Assembly (NCBI GenBank): GCA_015183035.1
Contig: JACZZP010000010.1
Coordinates: 1,922,001-1,986,000, forward strand
Direction: 5' to 3'
DNA length: 64,000 nucleotides
From: Meloidogyne chitwoodi
Taxonomy: Eukaryota; Nematoda; Chromadorea; Rhabditida; Meloidogynidae
The notes beneath the pieces are model-generated. The model saw nothing but the letters and a program-made list of their open reading frames with translations, ran no database searches and was not told the DNA's origin. Positions 35,201 to 46,264 of the stretch are shown in pieces. Positions within the stretch are counted from its first letter, which is position 1, and each line of letters begins with the position of its first letter. Position numbers and translations under genes: made by a program.

Positions 35201-38200
35201 TTAATGTTTCGAAAAAATTAAAAAATACTTGTTGGCTTACAATAGTTTCATTAAAATTAGCAATAGAGTTGTTATATTTAAAAAGTTCAATAGATTCAGA
35301 AAGGTCTAAAAATAGACGACCATATATTATTGAAAAAACAGGCCAAGAAACGCCTCTACAAATAGCGAGAAGCTGAAAAATAATTTTTAAAAAAAGTAAT
35401 TAAAAAAATAAAAAAATATATTACCACTCCAAAAATAACAAATAAAGCATCTTTTCGTGCATATAACAAAATATCTAAAGGAGATGCTGGTTTTGCCTCT
35501 AATTCTTGTAAAAGTTCATCCAATCTTATTTTTAAAAATAAGTAAATTTTTTAAATTACTTTAATAAGCTTACTCCTCCATTTCCTCCTCTTCTTCAGGA
35601 CTGAATACACTTGACTTAACTGAAGTAATTGAACGATTAATTCTTTTTGATGCGTGTAATAATTTATTTGTGCTAATACTATTTAAACTAGTGATAGAAT
35701 TGTGTAAATAATTATTTTGATAAGTTGATTCTCTTAAATCAGCATCATCATCTATAAATAAAAAATAAATATTTAATAATTTAAATAAATTTTTACCGCT
35801 TGAATTTTCTTCATTTACAAAGTCAGAAATATTATTTTCAGAAAATTGTTGAGCTAGAACCAATTGACGATAAACCGAATCTTGATTGGACATTAATTGT
35901 TCATGATTACCCGTTTCAACAATTTGTCCTCGTTCAAATACAATAATGCGGTCAACGTTGCGAACAGTACTTAGTCGATGCTAAAAATATAATAATAAAT
36001 ATTCAAGAAAACAAAAACATTTAAAAACACAACATTGTCTGAAAAACAAACAATTAAAAAAACACATTGTTTGAAAAACATTGTCAAAGATAAAACAAAA
36101 TAAATATTGCTTGAAAAACATTGTTTAAAAAAATTGTTCATTAAAATAATGTTTGCTTTTGTTTCCATACAAAACATGTTTAGAAAAACAACAAAAACAC
36201 TTGAAAATACAATTAAACATTACATTCTAAAAACATTAATAAAACATTCTCCAAAAAAACATCATGAAAACTATAATACGTTCCGGAAAAAACATTTAAA
36301 AAACATAGATATATTCAAAAAAACATTAAGTAAAATAAATATAAAGAAAAAACATTACTGCAATTGTAATCATTGTTCGACCGAAAGAGGCTTGTTCAAG
36401 AGCCTCTTGTACAATTCTCTCACTTTCTGCATCTAAAGCACTTGTTGCTTCATCAAGGAGAAGAATACGTGGATTTCTTACCAAGGCACGAGCAATTGCT
36501 AATCTAATAATTATTTAATTTAATTTTAAAATTATTTGTTTTATTTCTACCTTTGCTTTTGTCCTCCTGAAAGTTGTATACCTCCCTGACCAATTCTGGT
36601 TCTATATCCATTAGGTAATTTACAAATAAAATCGTGGGCATTTGCTATTTTACAGGCAGACATCATCTGAATTTTAAACATTTTATTATAAATTTTTGGA
36701 TTATTTTCACTTCTTCAACCGTCATATCTTCTTTGCCCATACGAAGGTTAGCTTCTACGCTAAAATAAAAAAAGTTTAAACCCTAATAAAATTATAAACC
36801 TAGCTGCAAAGAGTGTCGGTTCTTGTTGGACAAGTGCAATTTTATTGCGTAACCATTGAATATTTAAATCGCGTATAGGTAACTTAATTTAAATTTAAAA
36901 ATTAACAAAAATAAACAAAATCTACCCCATCAAGAGTAATACAACCACGTTTACAATCATAAAATCTCATTAATAATCCAAACATTGTAGATTTTCCACA
37001 TCCTGAATGTCCTACCAATGCTACAGACTCTCCAGGGTTAATAGAAAATGAAACACCTCTAAGTATAGGTACTTTAGGTCTGTTAGGATAACTAAAATGA
37101 ACATCCACAAATTCTATTTGGCCTTTAACATCTGCTAGTTTCATTCCACTTTCATTTGTAGCATCAATTTTTGGACAACGATCGATTATTTCAAACATTT
37201 CCCCAGCTGCTAATTTTGCTCCGACAATAACACTAATTTGAGGTAATGCTTGTCCTATACGCATTGCTCCAACAACAACAGACCAGAATACAGCAAAAAC
37301 CTTTTTTTTTAAAAATTTTAAATATTTTTAAAAAATTTACAGTTCCGGCAGAGATTTTTCCTTGTAGTACAAGCCATGTTCCATACCAAAAAGCAACTCC
37401 CATTGAACCAAACATTACAAGTAAATGAAGGCCAGCGAAAAAGGCAGTCCAAATACCTTTACAAATACCTGTTTTTCTTCCTTTATCTGTCCAATAATAT
37501 TTTTTAAAAATTTAAAAAAAAAAATTAGAAATTTACCCAAATGTTTCTTATAACGCTCAATTTCAAAATATTGTGCATTAAAAGCACTAACTGTTTTAAT
37601 TCCATTGATAACTTCTTCTGCTACTGCACCAGCAGCTGAATATGCACTCATTTCTTTCCTTACTAATTTTGATGCGGCAGCAGCTGAGCCAACAAATGAA
37701 ATGACAAGAAATGGAAAAACACCTTTATTATTAAATAAATAAATAACACAAGTTTATATCCGATTTATAAAAATACAAAAAAAAATGTTTGAAAACAAAA
37801 CTTAAATTTGTTTTGAAGAACTTATAATTAAACTCTTTGGAAAACATTGTTTTTTAATAAAACATTTAAATGTTTGAGGAAATAAAATGTTTCCGGAAAA
37901 TACAATTAACAACAAATACAATTAAAATGTAAAAAACATAAAAAACACACCTAACATAACCAAAGTCATCTGAAAACTCATCATTGCTCCTATAATAATA
38001 CCAGCAATAAGAGTAGATACAGCTTGTATACAAATAGCTATTTTATCACTTGTGCCATCTTTTATTAACTCAATACCACTATATTAAATATAAATTAAAT
38101 TCTACATCTATTTTTTAAACTAACGAAGCCATTTTATGTGTTAATGCTCCCACTTGGCTAGAAGGTCTGTCAAACCATCCTGGCTCTTGTGCCAAAATTG

Positions 38201-39446
38201 CTTTAAATAGGTGTTGTCTTATCCTATGAATTTGTCGTTCACAAATTGTTGAAAATGCTGACATGGTGATTTGGGACAGTATAAAAGTAATTATTCCAAT
38301 TATAAAATAAAGGAAAACATAGTAGGTTACTTTAAAAGTTGAAAAATTATTATCGGAAAATGTTTAATAAAACATTTGTTTAATTAAACATTTGTTTGAA
38401 AAACAATTAATATTCTCAAACATTTTAAACAAAACACAATTTTACAAAACACATACTTTGCGCAGCAAAATCATCCATGTTTAATATCCCTTTTTCAAGG
38501 TTTTGTTGTCCTTCCATCAAAACATTAGTTATACCACGAAAAATGACAGAATTTATTGGACCAATTGCACCAACAAAAATACTTGTTAGTACACCAATTG
38601 TTAGTAATAACCAATCCCAACGGTCAGCATAACGTAGCTAAAATGAATTTAAGAATTTAATTTATATGTATTTTGTATTTATTTTTATTAAGTTTGTAAT
38701 TATTTAAAATGTTTTCAAGTTGAAATTTTATTCGTTTTATTTATCGAATTTTGTGTTTTTCTCTTGTATTTTAAACACATTTTTCAGAACAAATTAAAAA
38801 CATGTAAATTTTATTTTTGTTTTAACAAATAAAATACCAAAAACAGAACATCGAAGAAAAACATCAGAATAAAAATGTTTTTAATTTGTTCTGAAAATTG
38901 TATTTAAAAAATAGAAATTGTTTTTATTCTGATGTTTTGGTGTTTTTCGATATTTGATTTTTTATTTGTTTTTACTATATTATTTATTTGTTTTGTATTT
39001 TCCTAAACATTCTAAAAACATACCATTCCAACAAAACTAGCTTCACTAAACTTTTGTTTTAACAAAGAAGTTTTTCTTTTCTTCTTTCTGCCTTCAGTTA
39101 TTTCAGAATCAAAAACTTTACAAGACATTGTATTTTCTTCCAAACAATTATTATTATTAAATTCAGAATTATCAGAATTTGTTTCCTCTTTTTTCTTTTT
39201 TAATTTTCTATAAAAAATTATTTTATTTTTATTTTTTTCTTCTTCTTTTTCTTGCTGGACCAATAAAGGCACAAAATTTTCATTTTTTTTTAATAAAAAT
39301 TTTTTTTTATTTTTTAAATTTAAATTTTGTTGTTTATTATTATTTAAATTTATTATTATTCTTTTTTCTTCAATTTTATTATTTTTTAAATTATTTTTAT
39401 TATTTTTATTATTTAATATGAGAGAAGAATTATTAAATGACAACAT
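32299..39446 (-). CDS. pgp: ABCB-type multidrug exporter (P-glycoprotein)
   Basis: Full ABC transporter, two membrane domains and two ATPase domains, about 20 exons on the minus strand. N-terminus from 39446 is a Asn/Lys-rich tract of about 130 residues with no family match, so the true start may be further in (for example [10 protein letters not shown]). Membrane domain 1 starts near [22 protein letters not shown]1: Walker [10 protein letters not shown] (about 37005), [10 protein letters not shown], signature LSGGQKQR, Walker [25 protein letters not shown]. An acidic linker (EEEEEMEE) precedes membrane domain 2. NBD2: GPSGCGKST (about 33600), [41 protein letters not shown]; it ends YFKLVQRQK. 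All motifs for ATP hydrolysis are intact. P-gps export lipophilic drugs and plant toxins. Introns contain several repeat types. Confidence 0.95.
32550..33012. repeat. 16-bp minisatellite in the last P-gp intron
   Basis: Unit AAAATACAAAAATCAG repeated about 28 times; almost all copies match (one has AACAG for ATCAG). Because three units are 48 bp, one plus-strand frame is open with a 16-residue period; this is not a gene. It lies between the exon ending [11 protein letters not shown] and the exon starting [12 protein letters not shown]. Related words without tandem order occur in other introns (about 33810-33990). Confidence 0.93.
35985..36355. repeat. AAAACATTGTTTGAAAAACA-rich intron of P-gp
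   Basis: Degenerate repeats of GAAAAACATTGT and its complement fill this intron. Similar blocks occur in P-gp introns at about 37770-37960 and 38345-38460. Confidence 0.55.
38781..38950. repeat. Nested inverted repeats in P-gp first intron
   Basis: TTCAGAACAAATTAAAAACA (38782-38801) is mirrored by TGTTTTTAATTTGTTCTGAA (about 38876-38895). An interlocked second pair, ATCGAAGAAAAACATCAGAA and TTCTGATGTTTT...TTCGAT, extends to 38950. Confidence 0.6.
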
Positions 39447-42427
39447 TTTTTTAATTTAATTTAAATATTTTTTTAATTTAATTAATTTTTTTTAAATTTA
39501 AATAAGCTCTTTTTAGGAAAGAAAAAAGCAAAGCAATTTTTAATAGATTTAAAGCATCTTTAAAAAATAAAAAATAATTAAAATATTTAATTAATTAATT
39601 AATTAATTATTCCTTCTGACAAATAAATTTTAAAATTAAATATTTAAAATAATTAAATTATTTTAAAAGGGAATAAATTAATTTAATTTTAATTTTTATT
39701 AAAGTGTATTAATAAAGATAATAAAAAAGCAAAAATAATATTTTTAAAAAGCATAAAATTAAAAATAAATATTAATTTTAGTTAAATAAAAAATTATAAT
39801 AATTTAAAAAAAAATTAATATTAATTTTAAATAATTTTTATTAAAAAAAAATTAATTAATTAATTTAATTTTAATTAAAATATTATTTTAAATTTAATTT
39901 ATTTAATTTAAAATAAATAAATTAAATATAATTGTGTGCATAAAAGCTTAAATAAAATTTAAAAAAAATAATAAAGCTTTAAAAATAAAATAGGTTAGTT
40001 TGCATTTTTCTTTATTTTTAAATTTTAAGAAAAAGTTTAAAAAAATAAAGAAAAAAAAGAAAATTAAATTTTAAATATTTTAAATTAAATTAATTTATAA
40101 AAATTAAAAAAAATTAAAATAATTAAATATTTAAAAAATTAAAATAAAACTTCTCACATATTAAATAAAATAAATAATATTAAATTTATTTTTATTAATT
40201 AAATATTTATTTAAAAATATTGGTCCAGCAATATTTAATTTAAAAAAAAATAAAATTAATTTTTTAAAATTAAAAAAATTAAAGAGAAATATTGTTAAAA
40301 AAAATAAATTTATTAAAAAAATATTTTATACAAGTCAAATTAAAAAAAAATATTTTTTTTTAATTTTGCAAAATTAATAAATTAATAATTTTAAATTAAT
40401 TAAAATTAATTAATTAAATAAATGTCGCGAATAGAGAAAATAAATAAAATAAAATAAATAAATAATAAAAATTAATATTCTTCAATTAATTTATTTTTTT
40501 ATTTTATTTTGTCTTCCCTAAAGTGATTTAAAATATTAGGGGAATGAGAGAGTCTTTTTTTATTTTTTTGATTTTAATTTTTTTTTCTAAATATATTAAT
40601 AATATAAATATTTAAGAAAATATTAGGAGATAATTAATTAATTTTTATTTTACTAAATTAATTAATTTAATTTAAAATGACCTTGTTTAATTAAAAATAG
40701 TGTTTTTTTTTAATTTAAAAAATTAATAATTTATTTATTAATTTAAAAGAAATAAATTCCTTCAGGTATTTTAGTTAAAAATATTAATTTTATTTATTTT
40801 AAATAAAATAAATTATTTTTATTTAAAATAATTAAATATTTAAAAAATTAATTATATATTCAAGTCTTTAAAAGGGCAACCCATTTTTACAAAAATTAAA
40901 AAAAAAATCTTTTTAACACTTTTCCATGGCCTTTTTTAACAGAAAATGTCGGAAATGTCAATGTAACACTCTTTTAATTTTTATTTTATTTTTTTTAAAT
41001 AAACTAGTTCCTTATAGGTAAAAATGTATATTTAATTAATTAATTTAATTAATTAATTCCAAAAAATTAAAAAATAAAATTAAATTTTATTTTTAAAAAA
41101 GGATAAATTAAAGAAGCAAAAACCTTAAGTATTTTTAATGTTTATTTTATTTTAAAATTAATATTATTTAATAATATTAATTTTAAAATAATATTAATTT
41201 ATTTAAGTGTCAAAACTTAGGGAAGATTAAAGAACTAAAAATTATTAAAATTTTTTTTTTAATTTTTTTTGTCAAAAGTTTGAAAAAAATTGTCAAAATA
41301 ATTTAAAAATAAATAAATAAATAATTTATTTATTTATTTATTTATCATTAAAAAAGCACTCCCTCCTCTCTTATCTAAAAATATTTTATTTTATTTTTAA
41401 AATGTTAAAAAATAATCTTTTTTTTTTAAAAAAATAAGCTTCTTTTAGAAAGAATAAAAATTAAAAGAAATTATGAAATTAAAAAAAAATTAAAAAATTT
41501 TGATATTTTGGGGAAAAAAGTCCGCAAATTTTTGTACGCAAGTTTTCCTGTAAACCTTTAAAAACACAGAAAAATATAAATTTTAGCAAAAATAAAAAAT
41601 AAAAAAAAATATTATTTATTTAATTTTTATGGTAGAAATAAAATAAACTTTTTTAAAAATAAAGTTAAATTTAAAAAAAAATATTATTTTATTTATTTAA
41701 ATATTTTAACTCTTTTTTTATTATTATTTTGTATAATAAAATAAATAAAAATGTTTGATCAACAATACAACTTTGTTATTTTGATATTTTTATTAGCATA
41801 TAAAAATTAAAAAATATATTAAAGAAATTAAAACACAAAAAATGTGTTTCAAAAAAAGAAAAAAATGTTTGAAAAAATATTATTTATTATTAAAATAATT
41901 AAAAATAGAAAACCCAAAATTACCTAAAAAAGAAGAAAAATAAAAAAAGTTGAAAGGGGAGCAGCCAGAGTAATCACCTAAAATGAGCTTACTCCCCCCT
42001 TTGCTTCCTAAAATGAGCTTACTCCCCCCTTTGCTTCCTAAAATGAGCTTACTCCCCCCTATGCTTCCTAAAATGAGCTTACTCCCCCCTTTGCTTCCTA
42101 AAATGAGCTTACTCCCCCCTATGCTTTTTTATTTTTAAAATACTATAACATGGCTAATAGACCTTTTTCACTTTAAAAGAATTATCGCTCGACTCAGCTT
42201 TTAATGAATTAATTAAAATAATTATTTTTATAAATTATTTTGTTACAACAATATTTATAAAATTAAAAAAAATTTTTATAAAAATTAGACAATTTTCAAA
42301 AATTAAAAAAAAATATATATTTTATTTCCCCTAATTTTCAATTAAAAAAAAAATATTTTAAATATTTAAAAATCAATTTATTTTTCTTTAAAAAAACAAA
42401 AAATAACCTTAAAACACAAATTTAAAT
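39447..42427. other. 3-kb AT-rich gene desert
   Basis: Almost pure A/T with long A and T runs and many TTAATTAA words from 39450 to 41940; no gene or coding signal seen. It contains the P-gp upstream region. A 30-bp minisatellite lies at 41977-42126. Confidence 0.65.
41958..42126 (+). repeat. 30-bp minisatellite related to the 58-kb element
   Basis: Starts GGAGCAGCCAGAGTAATCAC, then five 30-bp units of CCTAAAATGAGCTTACTCCC plus CCC(T)TTGCTT; units alternate TTTGCTT and TATGCTT. The lead-in and first unit match, in reverse complement, 58346-58387 inside the foldback element at 58036-59174, so the array probably grew from a fragment of that element family. Confidence 0.85.
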
Positions 42428-44115
42428 TTATTTGACATATTGTTTTGTCTTATTTGGACGTTTTCTATGAGTTCTAACACCTCTATAACAATAATGTGGA
42501 TGTGTTGAACTTTTTAAAATTTCCTTCTCATCTTTATCGGGTTCATCAGCTTTCCATTTACTATAAACAGTAAAAACATCGTGTCCTTTAGTCTCACAAT
42601 CCCATAATTGAAGGCCACGAGGAAGAATTTTATTAACTTTGCAACGACGACCTTTTAGTAATTTAGAGGGGATAATTAATTTTTAAAAAAAATAAATTAA
42701 TTAAATAATTTAAAGAATAAATTAATTAAAGAAAATAATTTAATTAAAAAGAAGAATACTTTGACGATAATCTCCTCCCTCAGCAAATTGTTCAACCATT
42801 GCTAATATTTGAGAAGGATCTTTCCAGCAAAGACGATGAATACGTTTGCGTTGAAATTCAAAACTAAAAATAAAAAAAGATTTTTTTTTAATTTGGCACT
42901 TGTCAAGATGGGACGGCTTTTTTTGCGGACTTTTTTTGCGGACAAATTATTTTTTGATTTTTTCCCAAGGCAATAAGAGTGTACCTTGACTAACAAATAT
43001 GTGTAAATGTTTTTTACCTTGTCATTTATATTTTTGTTAATCAATTATCCAATAAAATGATTCAAACTCTTAAAAATTTTACTTTGTTACAATTATACAC
43101 CAAAATAAGCTTACCCGATGATGAATTTCAACATTGGCTTTCTAGTCTTGGTATGCTTCACAAAACAAGAACATGTATTTGTGGCTCAGAAATGCGTAAA
43201 GAAAATTATAAGCAATATGGACAATGGCGTTGTAAAAAAACAACATGTAGAAAAACAAAAGGGGCTTTGGTTGGCACTTTCTTCAATGGTTTTAAGCTAA
43301 CTTTCAAACAAGTGATACAGGTAAATTTTGCCGATTATGTACTTTATACCATTTGGAAAATTTCCTTCTAAGATAATGTATTTTTGGTCGAGAAGACCAG
43401 TTATACATATAAATCAAAAAGAATTGCAAAGAGAAATTGGTGTGTCAAGGCAGTCAATAATTGATTGGCAAAACTTTCACTCTTATTGCCTTGGGAAAAA
43501 ATCAAAAAATAATTTGTCCGCAAAAAAAGTCCGCAAAAAAAGCCGTCCCATCTTGACAAGTGCCTTTAATTTAATTAAAGAATAACTAATTTAAAAAAAG
43601 AGAAGGGAAATTTCTAAAAAAACATAAACAATTCAATCTCAAATTTTAATTAAAAAAATAATTTTATGTATACAAAAAAAATAAACTCAAGAAAGTTAAT
43701 TTAAATTAAAATATTTTTTTAATTAAAAAAAATATAAAATTCGACGCGAGTAAAAGAATTTTAGAAGGTCAGAGAGTAAAAGGGAATTTCTGTAGAGATG
43801 AGAAAAAGAAAAAAAAAATTTAAAAATTAAAAAAAAACAAACATTCCAACAATCCAAGGGTCAACATTAACATAACCTCTTTGAAACGAAAACTTTATCT
43901 GAGGATTATTTTGTCTAAAAAATTAAAATAATAATTAATTTAATTAAAATAAACCTAATTACAGGCAAATAATTTTCCACAAATTTTTCTGTTCCTTCAC
44001 TCATTGGAGCAAAAGCAGTCCAACAAACCTTCATTTCACGAAAATTTTCACCAAAACGAATTCGATCAGCAATAAATGAATTTTTTGGTGAAAAGTAGGT
44101 CATTATACGATTCAT
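42428..44115 (-). CDS. Probable mitochondrial ribosomal protein (L51/S25/CI-B8-type domain)
   Basis: Four exons on the minus strand: 44115-about 43952 (MNRIMTYFSPKNSF..., FREMKVCWTAFAPMSEGTEKFVENYLPVIR), about 43915-43844 (QNNPQIKFSFQRGYVNVDPWIVGM), about 42866-42760 (FEFQRKRIHRLCWKDPSQIL, MVEQFAEGGDYR), about 42658-42428 (RRCKVNKILPRGLQLWD, ending RPNKTKQYVK). About 190 residues. The pattern of a short strand, then a segment like SEGTEKFVENYLPVIRQNNP, then a strand and helix fits the thioredoxin-like L51/S25/CI-B8 fold found in mL43, mS25 and complex I subunit B8. Which one it is I cannot tell; the C-terminal half has no match I recognise. A transposon (42895-43564) sits in the third intron. 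Confidence 0.5.
42895..43564 (+). mobile_element. Merlin-like DNA transposon, deletion derivative
   Basis: 670 bp bounded by perfect 87-bp terminal inverted repeats (42895-42981 and 43478-43564, starting GGCACTTGTCAAG) and flanked by the direct repeat TTTAATTT (42887-42894 and 43565-43572). An 8-bp duplication fits the Merlin/IS1016 superfamily. Inside is the N-terminal part of a transposase. Located in an intron of the preceding gene, in the opposite orientation. The flanks are low-complexity, so the duplication could be partly chance. Perfect ends point to recent insertion. Confidence 0.88.
43057..43585 (+). pseudogene. Truncated Merlin/ISXO2-type transposase
   Basis: MIQTLKNFTLLQLYTK..., a zinc-ribbon (CICGSEM ... 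WRCKKTTC) and KTKGALVGTFF, then after a 55-bp intron (GTAAAT...AAG) YFWSRRPVIHINQKELQ and the helix-turn-helix IGVSRQSIIDWQNF. The frame then runs through the right inverted repeat (SYCLGKKSKNNLSAKK) to a stop just outside the element. The catalytic DDE domain that should follow WQNF is absent, so the product cannot cut DNA by itself. Confidence 0.75.
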
Positions 44116-44513
44116 TTTTTAACTTTAAATTTTTTCCTTTTTTTAAAAAGAATTTAATCTATAAAAAATAAAACAATTAAAAAAAATATATTTTAATTAA
44201 ATAAATTATTAATTTTTAAATTCAAAAAAAAAATTTTTTAATGAAAAAAGAAAACAACAACACTAAATTATCTCTAAAATATTGAAAAATAAGCAGAGAA
44301 TAAATTGTGGAAAAATTAATTTGATAAAATATTTAAATTTTTAAAAGACAAATTTTTACTTGATTTAATGAAGGTTTTTTTAACTCACAGTCCAAAATAA
44401 AATTCTTCCCAATTTTAAATCAAGTAATTTAATCAAAAAAAAACAATTTCTTTAACAAAAAATAATCTAAAATCAAAAAATAACAACTTGGATAATAATA
44501 AAATTAAAAAAAC

Positions 44514-45331
44514 TCATTCATTTTGCTGCAATACATCCTTTGTTGTATTAACATTTTTAGAAGAACATCCATCCTCTACTTGACAAGAAGAAACATTTCC
44601 TCCTCCTCCCCCATTATTATTATTATTAGTTAATAACTTTCTAACACGTAAATATTCATCAACATCAGAAGACATTTCCAATTTAAGTTCTTTTATTAAA
44701 TTGTATTGAAATTTTTTGTAAATTTCTGTTTTGCCGTTTAACTTAAAAATATTTTTTATTAGAATTTTAAAGAGACTTTTTTTGGTTCTAAAAATAAATA
44801 TTAAAAAAGGAGTTGGTCATAATGTTTTTTAAGAAATGAATTTTTGAGAAACCCCTCAACTAATTAAATAATTTATTAAAAAAAACCTCTTTATTTCTTT
44901 TCCTTGTATCCTCTAAGGCTTCTTTAGTAAACAATTGTGGGTTATTACCCTCATCTAAAATGTCAAGTAATCTGATAGGCACACGAACATCAACAAATTG
45001 ATTTTTTAATTGATCCAAAACCTTTTTTTAAAATTGTTTAATATTTAAAAAATAGAAATAAACTTGAAGACCAGATACAAGTGTTTGCACTTTTTGATTT
45101 AAAGGTTCTTGACTTTGCAGACTAAAATCACTAGCAATTACACCCATATGACGAGAATTCTCCTTAAAATAGTTTTGTAATAAAAAAATAAAAATTAAAA
45201 AAAACCTGAAAAAGCTCCAAATTTCTCTCTAAATTATTAAAACGACTTTCAAAAGATTGATCAGGTTGAGTTGAGCTAATTCCTCCCGTTGTGTTTCCTC
45301 CATTGACAGCACTTTGAACAAACTCATTCAT
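44514..45331 (-). CDS. mdt-10: Mediator complex subunit 10
   Basis: Middle-module subunit of the Mediator co-activator of RNA polymerase II. Four exons on the minus strand. MNEFVQSAVNGGNTTGG is a lineage-specific lead, then the MED10 core: FNNLERNLELFQENSRHMGVIASDF, LNQKVQTLVSGLQVLDQLK, VRVPIRLLDILDEGNNPQLFTKEALEDTRKRNKE, TEIYKKFQYNLIKEL. The core spacing matches human MED10; the C-terminus has a poly-Asn/Gly extension (NNNNNGGGGG) and ends TTKDVLQQNE. The start lies only 8 bp after the TRIAP1 stop on the same strand, which suggests an operon; AG dinucleotides in AAAAAGAAAGATG could accept a spliced leader. Confidence 0.93.
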
Positions 45332-45339
45332 CTTTCTTT

Positions 45340-45807
45340 TTAGTTTCTTTTTTTATGATTTTGTGCTCTTTCGTTATTTAAATCAATCAAAACTTGTTTT
45401 CGAACTTCGTCAATGTCAATATCAAAAGGTTTGTGCAATTTAAGATTCTTAATGAAAAAAGAGAATATATCATTTATGAAATGAATTGTCAAAAGATAAT
45501 CACTTATAAATAGCCCAAATTGAAGTTTAACAAAAAAAGGTTAAAGGCACATTCCTTAATAACTAAAAAGCAAAAAAACCTTCTCAACACAATCTCGATA
45601 AACAAAATGCACTTTCTCACAAGGATTTGATAAATTAGAATGTTTATATTCCGGACTTATAAATTTTTGAAAAAAATTATTAAAACAATTGTCGTATTCT
45701 CTTTTAAGTTGATCACACTCTTGAAAAATACTATGCATATAACGTGAATTGTTTGAAGAGCTTTTTGTTGTTGCGCCTACTGTTGATTGTTGGTTTTGTT
45801 CACTCAT
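45340..45807 (-). CDS. TRIAP1: TRIAP1/Mdm35-like twin CX9C protein
   Basis: Small intermembrane-space chaperone that in yeast and human binds PRELI/Ups lipid-transfer proteins, which carry phosphatidic acid for cardiolipin synthesis. Two exons: 45807-45580 (MSEQNQQSTVG..., HSIFQECDQLKREYDNCFNNFFQKF, NPCEKVHFVYRDCVEK) and 45447-45340 (NLKLHKPFDIDIDEVRKQVL ... HKKRN). Both CX9C motifs are complete: C-DQLKREYDN-C and C-EKVHFVYRD-C. There is a longer N-terminal lead (about 30 residues) than in human TRIAP1. First gene of a likely two-gene operon with MED10. Confidence 0.9.
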
Positions 45808-46264
45808 TAAACTTGCATTCTTAAAAATAAAAAAGATATTTTAATGAATAAAAAATCAAAAAAAGGAAAACTACGAGATTTAATGTTCTGGACCGGCGCG
45901 GGAGAAATACCGAACGGGATTTTGTGGTATAACGCTCCGCAACCTAGAACTTGGATTTTTGTCCCGACATTTCGTCGAACAAAATTGCACGACATTTCGT
46001 CCCACCGGCAAAAAACCGTGAGCTCGAGTAAACGAAATGTAGATTTTTTGCCGTAGAGGCAAAAAGAGGCAAAAAATATATAAATGTCATTTTGTACATT
46101 TGACATTTCATCATAAAAGCGAGAGACTCTTCTGGGACGTTCCGTTAAATAGAGTTTCTTAATCTCCGTTTAGGCTGATTCATTTAAATATTGTGTGTAT
46201 TTTTTTATTTTTTAGCTTGTATTTATGTCTGTTTTATTTAATATTTTAATCTTGAAGAAGCATT
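45808..46264. promoter_or_regulatory. 0.46-kb head-to-head promoter region
   Basis: Divergent spacer between the TRIAP1-MED10 unit (minus) and the C9orf72 gene (plus). More GC-rich than average, with the direct repeat ACGACATTTCGTC / GACATTTCGTC (about 45964-46000). The 60-100 codon ORFs here have no family signal and overlap on both strands, so they are not called. Confidence 0.5.

Noticed and set aside
45844..46106. Overlapping ORFs of 60-99 codons on both strands between TRIAP1 and the C9orf72 gene
   Set aside because: They mirror each other in a GC-richer patch, have no family resemblance and no sensible splice context; a shared promoter is the simpler reading.
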